Counted from the stretch's first letter, positions 1-9,110 are shown. The stretch is 64,000 nt of DNA from Sporomusa sphaeroides DSM 2875 (GCF_001941975.2 NZ_CP146991.1:3903001-3967000), one strand, 5' to 3'. Program-made: numbers and translations. The notes: generated by a model from the sequence alone, not told the origin.

Positions 1-438
1 TTGGTATTTGCCTCCATGTGTCCTGGAATCAGCAGCAGCGACAGCCTGCTGAAAATGTGCCGGGCCAGTAAGGGAGCCTGCTTTTTAAGCAGTTTTGTCG
101 AACGGGAGGATGAATTAAGAGACAGGCTGTACCAGGCGGTGTATGGCCAAGAGCCGGCTAACCGCTGGGGTAAGACGATATACTATGCCTTTAATCTGCT
201 ATGGCTGTCAGGCTATTATCCGGAAGTAACCTATCATGACAACGAGTTTGAACATGCCTGGCCGCTGACTAAAGCTGTCGAGCTCTACAGCCACCAGTTA
301 AAACACATGCACAAGGCAACCCAGACAGTCGAGGGGATCGATGAGAAAATTACCGAATACTTGGACAGCCTGGCGGTTGATGGCATTGTCACGGAAAAAG
401 TACGGTCCAAGACTGCCTGGTTATACTGGAGATTATAA
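1..438 (+). CDS. C-terminal part of a class I SAM-dependent methyltransferase-like protein (5' truncated by window)
   Basis: The reading frame is open from base 1, so the true start and the SAM-binding glycine motif lie outside the window. The visible 145 residues end in a charged helical region resembling the tail of small class I methyltransferases, but no catalytic motif can be checked. The gene ends 25 bases before the FmdE-like gene and is co-directional with the whole uptake operon that follows. Three clear class I methyltransferases sit in the second uptake locus of this window, so the assignment rests partly on that parallel. The family call is moderate and the substrate is unknown. 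Confidence 0.5.
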   Translation: MVFASMCPGISSSDSLLKMCRASKGACFLSSFVEREDELRDRLYQAVYGQEPANRWGKTIYYAFNLLWLSGYYPEVTYHDNEFEHAWPLTKAVELYSHQLKHMHKATQTVEGIDEKITEYLDSLAVDGIVTEKVRSKTAWLYWRL

Positions 439-463
439 AAATTACCATAAGGGAGAGGATTTT

Positions 464-988
464 GTGAACAGACAGGAATGGGAAAAATGCGTGAAATTTC
501 ACGGGCATGAGTGTCCGGGGCTGGCGATAGGCTTCAAAGCCTGCGAAGCCGCCAGGGAAAAATTAGGCATTGTGTTTTCAGAGGATGAAGAAGTGGTGTG
601 CGTTACCGAAAATGATGCTTGTGGTGTTGATGCCATTCAGGTAATCACAGGCTGCACCATGGGCAAGGGGAATCTTTTATACCGCAGCACCGGCAAACAG
701 GCGTACAGCTTTTACAACCGTTCTACCGGCGAAAGTGTCCGGCTGGTATTAAAACCGTTTGGGGGTGATATGGACCGGGAGAAACGCCAGGCCTATTTGC
801 TGGCGGCACCGGCCGGCGAAATTTTTGAATTCAAAACCCCAAAATATGCAGTGCCGGAAAAAGCCCGGTTGTTTAGTACTATATTTTGTGAAGAATGCAA
901 CGAAGGCTCACCGGAACACAAAATCAGGCTGCAGGCAGGAAAAAAGGTTTGCCAGGATTGTTTTGCCGAGTACAACCGGGGATGGTAA
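464..988 (+). CDS. FmdE-like metal-binding protein with C-terminal zinc-ribbon
   Basis: A 174-residue protein beginning at a GTG placed 5 bases after GGGAGAGG (451-458). The N-terminus carries the family signature His13-Gly-His-Glu-Cys17-Pro-Gly, the metal/iron-sulfur site of FmdE-like proteins (formylmethanofuran dehydrogenase subunit E family), followed by the conserved TEND-AC stretch. The C-terminus has two CxxC pairs (CEEC and CQDC) forming a zinc-ribbon-type tail. FmdE homologues occur in many non-methanogens, often beside metal-transport genes, and their biochemical role is unsettled. Here it lies between a methyltransferase end and a nickel/peptide-type ABC importer, 56 bases before the binding-protein gene, which suggests a role in handling the imported metal or ligand. 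That role is inferred. Confidence 0.85.
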   Translation: MNRQEWEKCVKFHGHECPGLAIGFKACEAAREKLGIVFSEDEEVVCVTENDACGVDAIQVITGCTMGKGNLLYRSTGKQAYSFYNRSTGESVRLVLKPFGGDMDREKRQAYLLAAPAGEIFEFKTPKYAVPEKARLFSTIFCEECNEGSPEHKIRLQAGKKVCQDCFAEYNRGW

Positions 989-1043
989 AGGATAACAATC
1001 CCGCATTTAGTGAAGCTAAGTGCAAAAGGAGATGTAACGTATC

Positions 1044-2606
1044 TTGAAAAGCTGGTTGCATAAAGCAGTTGTACTGGCAATAGCCCTTTTCGGGATGATG
1101 CTGGCAGGCGGCTGCGGCGCCGGTGAAAATAACAGCGCCGCAGCAGATACCAATAAACCGCTGGTCATTAATCTGAGCGGCGGCGACTCCGGCCTCCCCT
1201 CGCCTTATAGCCACTACCCCCGGGGACCGGGTACATTTAAAATGAGCCTGATTTTTGACAGTCTGCTGGAGCGGGGGGAACAAGGGTATATTCCCTGGCT
1301 GGCGGAAAAATGGGAGTTATCGCCGGATGGCAAGGTATATACTTTCACGCTGCGTCAAGGGGTCAAATGGCATGACGGCAGACCCCTGACCGCACAGGAT
1401 GTCAAATTTACCTTAGAATATTTTGCAAAACATATTCCGGTCAGCAATGACTTGGAGATTGACGGCAAAACAATTGTAGAATCGGCGGAAGTGATAAATG
1501 ATCATACAATAAAAATTGCCGTGACCAAGCCCAATGCCACGATCCTGGGCCGGCTGGGAACTGTCAGAATTATCCCCAGGCATGTCTGGGAAAAAGTCGA
1601 TGATCCGAAAAAGTTTACCGCTCCGGCAGCAACCATTGGCTGTGGACCGTATGTCCTGAAAGAGTACCATAAAGAGCAGGGAGCCTACAAATTTGAGGCG
1701 TTTGCCGGGTATTGGGGCCCCAAACCGCAAGTGCAGGTACTGCAGTTTATTCCTGTCAGCGACAGTATGCTGGCCTTTAATAAAGGCGAAATCGATCTGA
1801 CTGCCGTGACTGCGGACTTGCTGGCAAGGTATGAAAATAATAAAGAATATGTCATTAAGCAAAACCCGGCGTTTTGGGGGTACCGGCTGCTCTTTAATAT
1901 GGAAAAGCGCCCGGAGCTGAAAGATAAGCAGGTGCGGCAAGCCTTTGCCTATGCGATTAACCGCCAGGAGCTGGTCGATAAAGTTGCGCGGGGAGCGGCG
2001 ATCCCGGCAAGTGCCGGCTATCTGCCGGTAAGCCATATCTGGTATAACCCGAATGTCAAACAATATGATTTCAATATCGAAAAAGCTAAAGAACTGCTGC
2101 AGGGGAAAAAACTAACCTTCACTCTGCTCATCTCAAGCGAGGAAGCAAGAATTGCCGAACTGCTGAAGATCAGCCTTGCCCAGGCAGGAATTGAGCTTGT
2201 CATCAGGAGCGTGGACGGCAAAACACGCGATGCGGCGGTTATAAGCGGTGATTATGAACTGATTATCAACGGCCATGGCGGCTGGGGCGGCGATGCCGAT
2301 TTACTGAGAACAGCCTATGTTGCACAATCCCCGGACCAAAGTCCGTCGTCCCGCGGGATACGCGGCTACAGCAATGAAACCATTAGTACCTTATGCAAAC
2401 AGCAGCTGGTGGAACTAGATCCGGTAAAACGCAAAATGCTGATTTTCAGGCTGCAGGAGGTAATCGCGGAGGAAATACCGCAAATACCGCTCATGAATAC
2501 GACCGGCTATATTGTGTACCGGCCTGCAAAGTATAGCAACTGGAGGTATATGTTTGACCATCATGAAGTCTCTCATAACAAGCTTTCGTACCTTGCCGTC
2601 CAGTAA
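1044..2606 (+). CDS. Nickel/peptide-type ABC transporter substrate-binding lipoprotein (SBP_bac_5)
   Basis: A 520-residue extracytoplasmic binding protein starting at TTG, 11 bases after AAAGGAGA (1025-1032). The signal peptide ends in a lipobox with Cys24 (LAGGC), so it should be lipid-anchored facing the periplasm. Family landmarks include the early FDSLLERG and LAEKWELSPDGKVYTF blocks and the HDGRPLTAQDVKFT motif typical of SBP_bac_5 proteins (NikA, DppA, OppA). Family members bind peptides, nickel chelates, opine metallophores or heme, and sequence alone does not separate these. The permease and ATPase genes follow directly, and the operon ends with a TonB receptor, so the ligand probably first crosses the outer membrane. 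A metal chelate is my preferred ligand, by inference. Confidence 0.85.
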   Translation: MKSWLHKAVVLAIALFGMMLAGGCGAGENNSAAADTNKPLVINLSGGDSGLPSPYSHYPRGPGTFKMSLIFDSLLERGEQGYIPWLAEKWELSPDGKVYTFTLRQGVKWHDGRPLTAQDVKFTLEYFAKHIPVSNDLEIDGKTIVESAEVINDHTIKIAVTKPNATILGRLGTVRIIPRHVWEKVDDPKKFTAPAATIGCGPYVLKEYHKEQGAYKFEAFAGYWGPKPQVQVLQFIPVSDSMLAFNKGEIDLTAVTADLLARYENNKEYVIKQNPAFWGYRLLFNMEKRPELKDKQVRQAFAYAINRQELVDKVARGAAIPASAGYLPVSHIWYNPNVKQYDFNIEKAKELLQGKKLTFTLLISSEEARIAELLKISLAQAGIELVIRSVDGKTRDAAVISGDYELIINGHGGWGGDADLLRTAYVAQSPDQSPSSRGIRGYSNETISTLCKQQLVELDPVKRKMLIFRLQEVIAEEIPQIPLMNTTGYIVYRPAKYSNWRYMFDHHEVSHNKLSYLAVQ

Positions 2607-3588
2607 GCTGTTCGACAATAAACCGCTGAAGAAATTGTGCGAGTATTTGATTACTTTTTTTTGTATCATTACCTTGAATTTTTTCCTGCCCCGCCTGCTC
2701 CCCGGCGATCCTTTTACCTTTCTGACAGGCGCGGCGGATGAAGTAACCGTAACTTATACCGAGGAGCAGTTGAGCAGATACAAAGCCTATTTCGGACTGG
2801 ACAAACCGCTGTCAGTTCAATATACCGACTATTTGCTTAACTTGCTGCACGGTGATATCGGCTACAGCCTGTATTATAACGAAGATGTGCTTGTGCTATT
2901 GGGGAAACGGTCGGTATGGACCATCTCGCTTGTTGTCGTCTCACTGCTGATAAGCTGTATGGTGGGGATTATCCTTGGCAGTATCTCGGCCTGGAACCGC
3001 GATAACAGTATTGACCGGTTTTTGTATTTTTCCATGATCTGCTTTTCAGAAATTCCTGCCTTCCTTATCGGCCTGGTGCTGTTATTTGCCGGTGCCGCCT
3101 GGCTTTGCTGGTTCCCATTATCCGGAGGAATGAGTATTTTTGTGTCATTTGCCACACCTGTCCACAAAGCCCTTGACCTGGTGCATCATGCCATGCTGCC
3201 GGTTATTACCCTGGTTCTGGCACGCCTGTCCGGCTTTTATATGATCTCCCGGAGCAGCATGCTTACCGTACTGGCCAAGGATTATATGCGCACTGCCAGA
3301 GGCAAGGGATTGTCTCATAGCCGGATATTGTTCGTACATGCCCTGCGTAATGCGGCAATCCCTGTTATTACCCGGGTATTTCTAAGCCTGGGGACAGTTT
3401 TCAGCGGCGCCGTGCTGGTGGAAAATGTATTCAATTATCCCGGTGTGGGCCAGCTTATGCGGGAGTCGGTAATGATGCGGGACTATATTTTGATTCAAGG
3501 CATATTTTTGTTTTTTGCCGTCAGTGTGCTTACCATGAATCTAATCGCAGATATATTGTATAAAAAGCTTGATCCGAGGGTTACATGA
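2554..3588 (+). CDS. ABC transporter permease, NikB/DppB type
   Basis: An inner-membrane permease of the BPD_transp_1 family with about six membrane helices. The EAA-type cytoplasmic loop is visible as RTARGKGLSHSRILFVHALRNA around residues 250-270, where it would dock with the ATPase. The start is uncertain. TTG 2554 lies 7 bases after GGAGG (2542-2546), while ATG 2563 is the first ATG but 16 bases away. Either choice overlaps the end of the binding-protein gene by about 50 bases. The stop overlaps the next permease gene as ATGA. It forms the translocation channel with the following permease. Confidence 0.88.
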   Translation: MTIMKSLITSFRTLPSSKLFDNKPLKKLCEYLITFFCIITLNFFLPRLLPGDPFTFLTGAADEVTVTYTEEQLSRYKAYFGLDKPLSVQYTDYLLNLLHGDIGYSLYYNEDVLVLLGKRSVWTISLVVVSLLISCMVGIILGSISAWNRDNSIDRFLYFSMICFSEIPAFLIGLVLLFAGAAWLCWFPLSGGMSIFVSFATPVHKALDLVHHAMLPVITLVLARLSGFYMISRSSMLTVLAKDYMRTARGKGLSHSRILFVHALRNAAIPVITRVFLSLGTVFSGAVLVENVFNYPGVGQLMRESVMMRDYILIQGIFLFFAVSVLTMNLIADILYKKLDPRVT

Positions 3589-4454
3589 CTGAGCTGAAAA
3601 AACGGGGTTCTCAATTCTTGCACAATACATACAGAATCGTTAGAAGGCTGCCGCCGTCAGGCCAGATTGCGGTTATCCTTATATCGCTGGTGCTGCTAAC
3701 CGGGCTGTTTGCCGACTGGTTGTCCCCTCACTCGCATGTCCTGCCGTCCGGAAATGCCCTGCAGCCGCCTGACAGCAGGCACTGGCTGGGAACCGATGAA
3801 CTGGGAATTGATCTGTGGGCTCAGATCTGCCACGGAGCCCGCCTGAGTATTTTTGTCGGACTGGGAACAGCGCTTTTGGCCGGATTAGGCGGCTGTCTCA
3901 TCGGCATATTGTCCGGTTATTTTGGCGGCATGACTGACCGGTTGATTATGCGGCTCACCGACTTGATGATCGTATTACCTGATTTACCCCTGATGATTGT
4001 GCTGGGAGTGTTTCTTGGTCCCAGCCTGTATAACATCATTCTGGTTTTGGCCATTTTTTCCTGGACAGGACCGGCGCGGATTGTACGCTCTAAGATTTTA
4101 TCCATGAAACAGGAAAAGTATATTACGGTAGCCGCCAGCTACGGTGCCGGTTTTGTCCATCTGACAACCCGCCATTTTCTGCCGGGAATATTGCCTCTGG
4201 CCGCTGTCAGCATTATTCGCCTGACCGGACGCGCCATCGTAGCCGAGGCCGGCCTGTCTTTTCTGGGGTTGGGCGACCCGACTTCCAAAAGCTGGGGCTT
4301 GATCTTAAATCACGCGGTGCAATTTAAAGGAATATATTTTACCGAATTTTGGAAGTGGTGGGTGGCAGCCCCGTTGACAGCCATTACCCTATTGGTGGTT
4401 GCCATTGCGATGCTGGCAAGAGCCAGTGAAACGCTGGCTAATTCAAAACTTTAA
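3585..4454 (+). CDS. ABC transporter permease, NikC/DppC type
   Basis: A 289-residue second permease of the importer, translationally coupled to the first through a 4-base ATGA overlap. The N-terminal membrane helix is followed by the conserved periplasmic HWLGTDELGIDLWAQICHGAR-like block of OppC/NikC proteins (only part quoted). The C-terminal half has the EAA loop and the FLGLGDPTSKSWG-type segment near the end, which are hallmarks of this subfamily. It pairs with the NikB-like permease. The gene ends 16 bases before the ATPase start. Confidence 0.9.
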   Translation: MTELKKRGSQFLHNTYRIVRRLPPSGQIAVILISLVLLTGLFADWLSPHSHVLPSGNALQPPDSRHWLGTDELGIDLWAQICHGARLSIFVGLGTALLAGLGGCLIGILSGYFGGMTDRLIMRLTDLMIVLPDLPLMIVLGVFLGPSLYNIILVLAIFSWTGPARIVRSKILSMKQEKYITVAASYGAGFVHLTTRHFLPGILPLAAVSIIRLTGRAIVAEAGLSFLGLGDPTSKSWGLILNHAVQFKGIYFTEFWKWWVAAPLTAITLLVVAIAMLARASETLANSKL

Positions 4455-4470
4455 GAGAGAAGCGTGTACC

Positions 4471-6201
4471 ATGGGACCGATATTGCTAACAGTTGACAAG
4501 CTTTCTGTACAATATAACATCGGAGAAACGACGGTAATGGCCCTGGACGAGGTTTCCTTTTCCCTGGAGAAAGGAGGAAGTCTGGGAATTATGGGCGAAT
4601 CAGGCAGCGGCAAGACTACCATTGCCATGGCGCTTATGGGTTTACAGGACAAAGCTGCCATAACCGGCGGACAAATATGTTACGAAGATGTCGATTTACG
4701 GCAACTGTCTGAACAGGGTTGGAACCAATACCGCTGGCGGAAGCTGGCCATTGTTTTCCAAAACAGCCTGGATGTCCTTAATCCGGTGCTGACTGTATTT
4801 GAACAGATTCACGAATGTCTCCGGCGGCATACTTCCCTGCCGCCGGCTGCCGCCAGGGAAAAAATTGACCAGCTTTTGCACCAGGTCGGACTGGCACCCT
4901 CCTGTCAAACTTGTTATCCGCATCAGTTATCCGGCGGGATGCGGCAGCGTGTGCTGCTGGCCATGGCCCTCTCCTGCAATCCGGATGTGCTGATTGTGGA
5001 CGAGCCCACCAATGCCCTTGACGCAGTGACAAAAACAGAAATTATCGACCTCCTGGCAAAACTGCAGCAGAAGCATGGCTTTGGCCTGATTGTTATTTCT
5101 CATGAAATCCATACTGTGGCCCGGCTTACCTCCCGTCTGCTTGTCCTCTACCAAGGACGGGTTGTCGAGGAGGGGTTGACCAAAGACATTCTGAATCATC
5201 CCATGCATAATTATACCCGGGGCTTGTTGCATTCTTCGCCGGAAATGAATCCTTACCGGGATATGTGGGGCATCCCCGGAGAAACAGAAAACAATCCCAA
5301 CCGCGGCTGTCCTTTTTATGCGCGGTGCAATCAGCATATTGACTGCTGCATATCTAACAAGCCTGACCTGAAATATGTCGCACTTGAGCGCAGGGTTGCC
5401 TGTAACCGCAGCGGGATTGTAACCCTGCTGCAAGGCATAGAGCTAAATAAAACCTATACCTGTAAAGGAAATTCTCTAAAAGTCTGTAATAATTGCACCC
5501 TGGAAATCCGGTCAGGAGAGATTGTTGCGTTAATCGGTCAATCCGGTTCCGGTAAAACGACATTGTCCAGTATTCTTGCCGGAGTATTGCTGCCTGACAG
5601 CGGTGAAGTCATATTTCAGGGAGAAAAAGTAACACTTAACAGCGTTACCCGTAAAAAACAGGGTATCCAGATGGTTTTTCAGGATCCCTATTCATCCATT
5701 AACGAACAGTTTACAGTGGAACAGGCTGTCAGGGAACCCCTGGATATTTTGCGGCAAGAAGGCTCTGTTGCAAAACTTCGGGAAATTGTCAGCACTGCCT
5801 TGCTCAATGTCCAGCTCCCTGGGAATGATGAGAGCTTTTTAACCCGCAGATGCCATACGCTGAGCGGGGGGCAGCGGCAGCGCGTGGCGGTGGCCAGGGC
5901 ACTTGTCATGGAGCCGAAGCTGTTAATTGCCGATGAAATCAGCTCCATGCTGGATCCTTCTACTCAGGCAAATCTTTTACGGCTGCTAAAAGGACTGCAA
6001 AATCGAAAAGGGTTTGCCATGCTGTATATCACCCATGACCTGGCAGTCGCACAAAAAATCGCCGACAGAGTCTGCGTTATGTATCAGGGTACGATCATCG
6101 AAAAGGGCAATGCAGCGGATATCTTTACCAGGCCGGTGCAGCAGTATACCCGGAAGCTGGTGGAAGAAGGAGGCATGCCTTATCAAGCAATATGGAGATG
6201 A
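4471..6201 (+). CDS. Fused double ABC ATPase, NikD-NikE/DppD-DppF type
   Basis: A 576-residue protein with two complete nucleotide-binding domains. Domain 1 has Walker A GESGSGKTT at residues 42-50, signature LSGGMRQRV and Walker B VLIVDEPTNALD. Domain 2 has Walker A GQSGSGKTT, signature LSGGQRQRV and Walker B LLIADEISSMLD. Between them lies the oligopeptide-transporter C-terminal extension with a Cys cluster (CPFYARC, then CC and a later Cys), which in related DppD/OppD proteins binds an iron-sulfur cluster. The ATG at 4471 follows AAGAGAGAAG, and a longer upstream frame would overlap the permease. The fusion replaces the two separate ATPases seen in the second locus (18740-19510 and 17736-18707). 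Confidence 0.9.
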   Translation: MGPILLTVDKLSVQYNIGETTVMALDEVSFSLEKGGSLGIMGESGSGKTTIAMALMGLQDKAAITGGQICYEDVDLRQLSEQGWNQYRWRKLAIVFQNSLDVLNPVLTVFEQIHECLRRHTSLPPAAAREKIDQLLHQVGLAPSCQTCYPHQLSGGMRQRVLLAMALSCNPDVLIVDEPTNALDAVTKTEIIDLLAKLQQKHGFGLIVISHEIHTVARLTSRLLVLYQGRVVEEGLTKDILNHPMHNYTRGLLHSSPEMNPYRDMWGIPGETENNPNRGCPFYARCNQHIDCCISNKPDLKYVALERRVACNRSGIVTLLQGIELNKTYTCKGNSLKVCNNCTLEIRSGEIVALIGQSGSGKTTLSSILAGVLLPDSGEVIFQGEKVTLNSVTRKKQGIQMVFQDPYSSINEQFTVEQAVREPLDILRQEGSVAKLREIVSTALLNVQLPGNDESFLTRRCHTLSGGQRQRVAVARALVMEPKLLIADEISSMLDPSTQANLLRLLKGLQNRKGFAMLYITHDLAVAQKIADRVCVMYQGTIIEKGNAADIFTRPVQQYTRKLVEEGGMPYQAIWR

Positions 6202-6205
6202 ACAA

Positions 6206-8260
6206 ATGTTTAAAAAAATAAAGAGAAAAAGAGCCTTGCTGGTGGCCCTGGCGCTCTCGTTACAAGTCTCTCCCTGGGCTTATGCGGAAGAAACCGTCCC
6301 CGATTTCGCGTTGGAAACAATTGTAATTACCGATAGTAAGCTTGTAGGAGAAGGCGAAGCAACCAAGGTCACCTCTTTGAATATAAAAGACAAAATTGAT
6401 GCCGGGCAAATCAACAGTATAACCGATTTGCTGCAGGATGTACCGGGTATAACAGTAACTACCAGCCCGCAGGGCGGAACAACGGTGACCCTGCGCGGCG
6501 TAAGCGGCGACCGGGTGCTGGTGGCCATCAACGGCAATGTAATAGACAGCCAGGGCCCGATAATGCGGGGACGGGCGCTGGAGTGGGACTCGCTGCCGGT
6601 AAGCAATGTCAAAAAGATCGAGATTATCCGGGGCGCCAGCTCGGCTCAATATGGTGGAACCCTGGGCGGGGTTATCAATATTGTGACAACCGATACGCCG
6701 GGTGAAAATAAAACCTATCTCAAATCCAGCTTCGGCAGTTATGGCGACAGGAAAACCGGCATAAGCAATCAGGGGACCACCGATAATGGGAAAATTTCCT
6801 GGTCTGTCAGCGCCGACAAAAAGAAAAGCGACGGTTTTTACCGCAACAATTTCAAAGACAGTCATGATACAAATCTGAATCTGACATACCATTTTACGGA
6901 CAACCAACGGCTGTCGGTAGCGATAACCGACAGCCACCGGGAAGAAGGAACCCTGGTTGGCAACAATGAAAACCCCAATAACATTAATGGCTGGAATCCT
7001 CATTATCCGACAGTGCCGATAGCTCCCTCCAACAATATGGCCCCCGCTAAACAATATTTGGACGGCAGCTTCCGGGAGTTTGATACCAGGAACTATTCTC
7101 TAAATTATTATGAGGGCAACTGGAAGCTGGGCTTGTATAAAAATGTCCAGGACCGGACCGATCATCTCCGGTATCTGAATTCGACCAGCGTCTCGACTAT
7201 GACGACGGAAAATACCGGGTATAACTGGCAGCAAAGCCGCCTGTTGGGAAATCATAAGCTTACTTTCGGGCTGGATTCCAGAGAGCTCAAGTATAAAACC
7301 ACCACCAGCCGGTTTGAAACAGAACTTAACGGGTACTACCTTCAGGACAACTGGCAAATGAACGAAAAAGTGCTGCTGGGTTTAGGTCTGCGCTATGACC
7401 ACTTTGAAGCCGACAATACGCTCACATCAACTAACTATGCGGACAAATCGAAGGTAAGCCCCAAGCTGAATGTGACCTATAAGCTGGCATCCAATGAATC
7501 GGTGTATGCCAGCGCCAGCCGGGTATTCAAGGCCCCTCCCTTATCTGAGTTTTCAAAATGGGCGAGTAATTATTCCCCGACCCAGGACAGCCTGACGAAG
7601 AAGAATAGCAATTACAATAAATACGTAAACGATAATTATGGAGGAGATACAAACAGGTTTACCCTGAACGACTGGCAAAAAAAGATGGGGGTTTTGGATA
7701 CGGAAAGCGGCATGGCCTATGAATTGGGCTGGCAAAAGCAGTTTGACGACAGATTCGGCGCCAAGGTCACAGGCTTCTATTATGATATTGACAATTATGT
7801 AACGTCTTATATGGGCGGCAGCATAAATTCGGCTCCGCCTCCCTACAACCTGGGCAACGCAAAAATTCACGGACTGGAATGGACAAATGATTATCAGTTT
7901 TCAAAAAACCTAGGATTGATCTTCAGCTATACCACCCAAAATGGCACCAAGAGCGGCGACCGCTTTGACCCAACCGGTACAAAGCTTGACAGCATCCCGA
8001 AAGGAACCGTGAACCTGGGGCTGCGCTACAATGACCATCAGGGGTTCCGGGCCGCCCTGGACGGACAAAGAATTAAGCCGGCCAAAAATACAAAGACAGA
8101 CAGTTATACGGTATTCAACCTGGGCATGTCATATACTATGAAAAAAGACCAGACCGTTGCCCTGGCCGTCAATAACCTGTTTGACACCGATTATGAGCAA
8201 ACAGACGGCTTCCCTATGCCGGGCAGAAATTACAGCCTGTCTTATCAAATCGGGTTCTAA
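6206..8260 (+). CDS. TonB-dependent outer-membrane receptor
   Basis: A 684-residue receptor beginning 4 bases after the ATPase stop with GGAG just upstream. It has a basic, hydrophobic signal peptide ending WAYA before Glu-Glu, then the extended TonB box VPDFALETIVIT. The plug domain is clear: LLQDVPGITV, TLRGVSGDRVLVAING and KKIEIIRGASSAQYGGTLGGVINI. The remainder is beta-barrel with regularly spaced aromatic residues, and it ends in Ile-Gly-Phe as outer-membrane barrels do. It belongs to the BtuB/FepA/CirA-like group. As the last gene of the ABC-importer operon, it should bring the ligand across the outer membrane. The ligand is not determinable from sequence. Confidence 0.93.
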   Translation: MFKKIKRKRALLVALALSLQVSPWAYAEETVPDFALETIVITDSKLVGEGEATKVTSLNIKDKIDAGQINSITDLLQDVPGITVTTSPQGGTTVTLRGVSGDRVLVAINGNVIDSQGPIMRGRALEWDSLPVSNVKKIEIIRGASSAQYGGTLGGVINIVTTDTPGENKTYLKSSFGSYGDRKTGISNQGTTDNGKISWSVSADKKKSDGFYRNNFKDSHDTNLNLTYHFTDNQRLSVAITDSHREEGTLVGNNENPNNINGWNPHYPTVPIAPSNNMAPAKQYLDGSFREFDTRNYSLNYYEGNWKLGLYKNVQDRTDHLRYLNSTSVSTMTTENTGYNWQQSRLLGNHKLTFGLDSRELKYKTTTSRFETELNGYYLQDNWQMNEKVLLGLGLRYDHFEADNTLTSTNYADKSKVSPKLNVTYKLASNESVYASASRVFKAPPLSEFSKWASNYSPTQDSLTKKNSNYNKYVNDNYGGDTNRFTLNDWQKKMGVLDTESGMAYELGWQKQFDDRFGAKVTGFYYDIDNYVTSYMGGSINSAPPPYNLGNAKIHGLEWTNDYQFSKNLGLIFSYTTQNGTKSGDRFDPTGTKLDSIPKGTVNLGLRYNDHQGFRAALDGQRIKPAKNTKTDSYTVFNLGMSYTMKKDQTVALAVNNLFDTDYEQTDGFPMPGRNYSLSYQIGF

Positions 8261-8273
8261 ATTCGGTTAAACA

Positions 8274-8323
8274 GCAAAAGGTCAGGAACGCCGTGCACCG
8301 GTATGGCGTTCCTGACCTTTTGC
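8274..8323 (+). terminator. Strong hairpin terminator after the first uptake operon
   Basis: A perfect 19-bp stem (8274-8292 pairing with 8305-8323) with a 12-base loop. The stem includes an A-run on the left and TTTT on the right, so it can end transcription from either direction. Confidence 0.9.
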
Positions 8324-8336
8324 GAAGGAAGGAGAA

Positions 8337-8447
8337 ATGGACTTTTTCTATGCGGTTCTTATATCAGCCCTGGATCTGGTTTTTCCCCTGGCCGTGCGGC
8401 AGGTAATTGACGAGATTCTGCCTGCCGGGGATATTTCCGCCGCTTAG
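8337..8447 (+). pseudogene. 5' fragment of an ABC exporter (membrane-domain) gene
   Basis: An ATG at 8337 lies right after GGAAGGAGAA, an excellent ribosome site, and opens 36 codons. The peptide contains LDLVFPLAVRQVIDEILPAG, which matches the first helix and following loop of ABC exporter transmembrane domains. The frame stops at TAG 8445-8447, where a normal gene would continue for roughly 550 codons. The fragment overlaps the 3' end of the convergent Rex-like gene, implying that a deletion or rearrangement near 8440-8450 joined the two genes. Inferred to be non-functional. Confidence 0.65.
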
Positions 8448-9071
8448 ATTATATGATAACTGGCTGAGACAAGAGCTCACATTCATCTGGCTTAGCAGAA
8501 TATGTTTCGGCACAAATACCGATATAGGTGAGAAATTGGCAATCCCTTTTATCCCTGCTTTAACTAATATATTAACCACTTTTTGCGCTTGCTTCGGGTG
8601 CACATTAACAAGCCCAATTGATATATCCTGCTCTTTTATTAGGGTTGTCAAACTTTCCAGCGGCTGTATTCTTACATTAAGTTCAGGAATTTTGTAACCA
8701 TGATTGTTTTTATCCCAATCAGCAACAGCAACGATTTTAAAGCCAGGCGGCAAAAAGCCATAAGAGTTTACTATTCCCTTTAAAGGGATACCTGTCCCGA
8801 CAAACAACACCTTCCATTCCGTATTGTAGCCAAGAATTTCTTTAATCCAGGATAAGAGAAAGTCCACCTCATAACCCACTCCTTTTCTGCCAAAACCACC
8901 AAAGCAGGCCAAATCGCGGCGAATAAGGGGGGAAGCAATACCGGTACGCTGACCAAGCCGGGTAGAAGCACAAATCCGTTCTCCCTCTTCCTTCATTTTT
9001 TCTAAAGTATTATAATATATTACCATTCTTGCAATTGTGTTTTTTGATACATCTTCCCGTGCTCTAATCAC
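8364..9071 (-). CDS. Rex-like redox-sensing repressor with altered NAD motif and added C-terminal tail
   Basis: A 235-residue protein with GTG start 8 bases after AAGGAG. The N-terminal winged helix matches Rex, including the RRDLACFGGFGRKGVGYEV region. The C-terminal half is Rossmann-like and keeps the AGIKGIANFSPI and LSQLSYNL regions. The nucleotide-binding loop reads GTGIPLKG where Rex normally has GxGxxG, so the third glycine is missing and NADH sensing may be changed. Canonical Rex ends at about LSYxL. Here some 25 residues follow that are antisense to the broken ABC exporter gene, so the native stop was lost in a rearrangement. It sits alone behind a terminator. Whether it still binds DNA is unknown. 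Confidence 0.75.
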   Translation of the reverse strand: MIRAREDVSKNTIARMVIYYNTLEKMKEEGERICASTRLGQRTGIASPLIRRDLACFGGFGRKGVGYEVDFLLSWIKEILGYNTEWKVLFVGTGIPLKGIVNSYGFLPPGFKIVAVADWDKNNHGYKIPELNVRIQPLESLTTLIKEQDISIGLVNVHPKQAQKVVNILVKAGIKGIANFSPISVFVPKHILLSQMNVSSCLSQLSYNLSGGNIPGRQNLVNYLPHGQGKNQIQG

Positions 9072-9110
9072 CCAATCATCTCCTTAACTTTTTGATTGAC
9101 TACAAGAAAA

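Noticed and set aside
6260-7054. Long minus-strand frame inside the first TonB receptor
   Set aside because: Antisense to a clearly conserved receptor, with no start signal and no domain.
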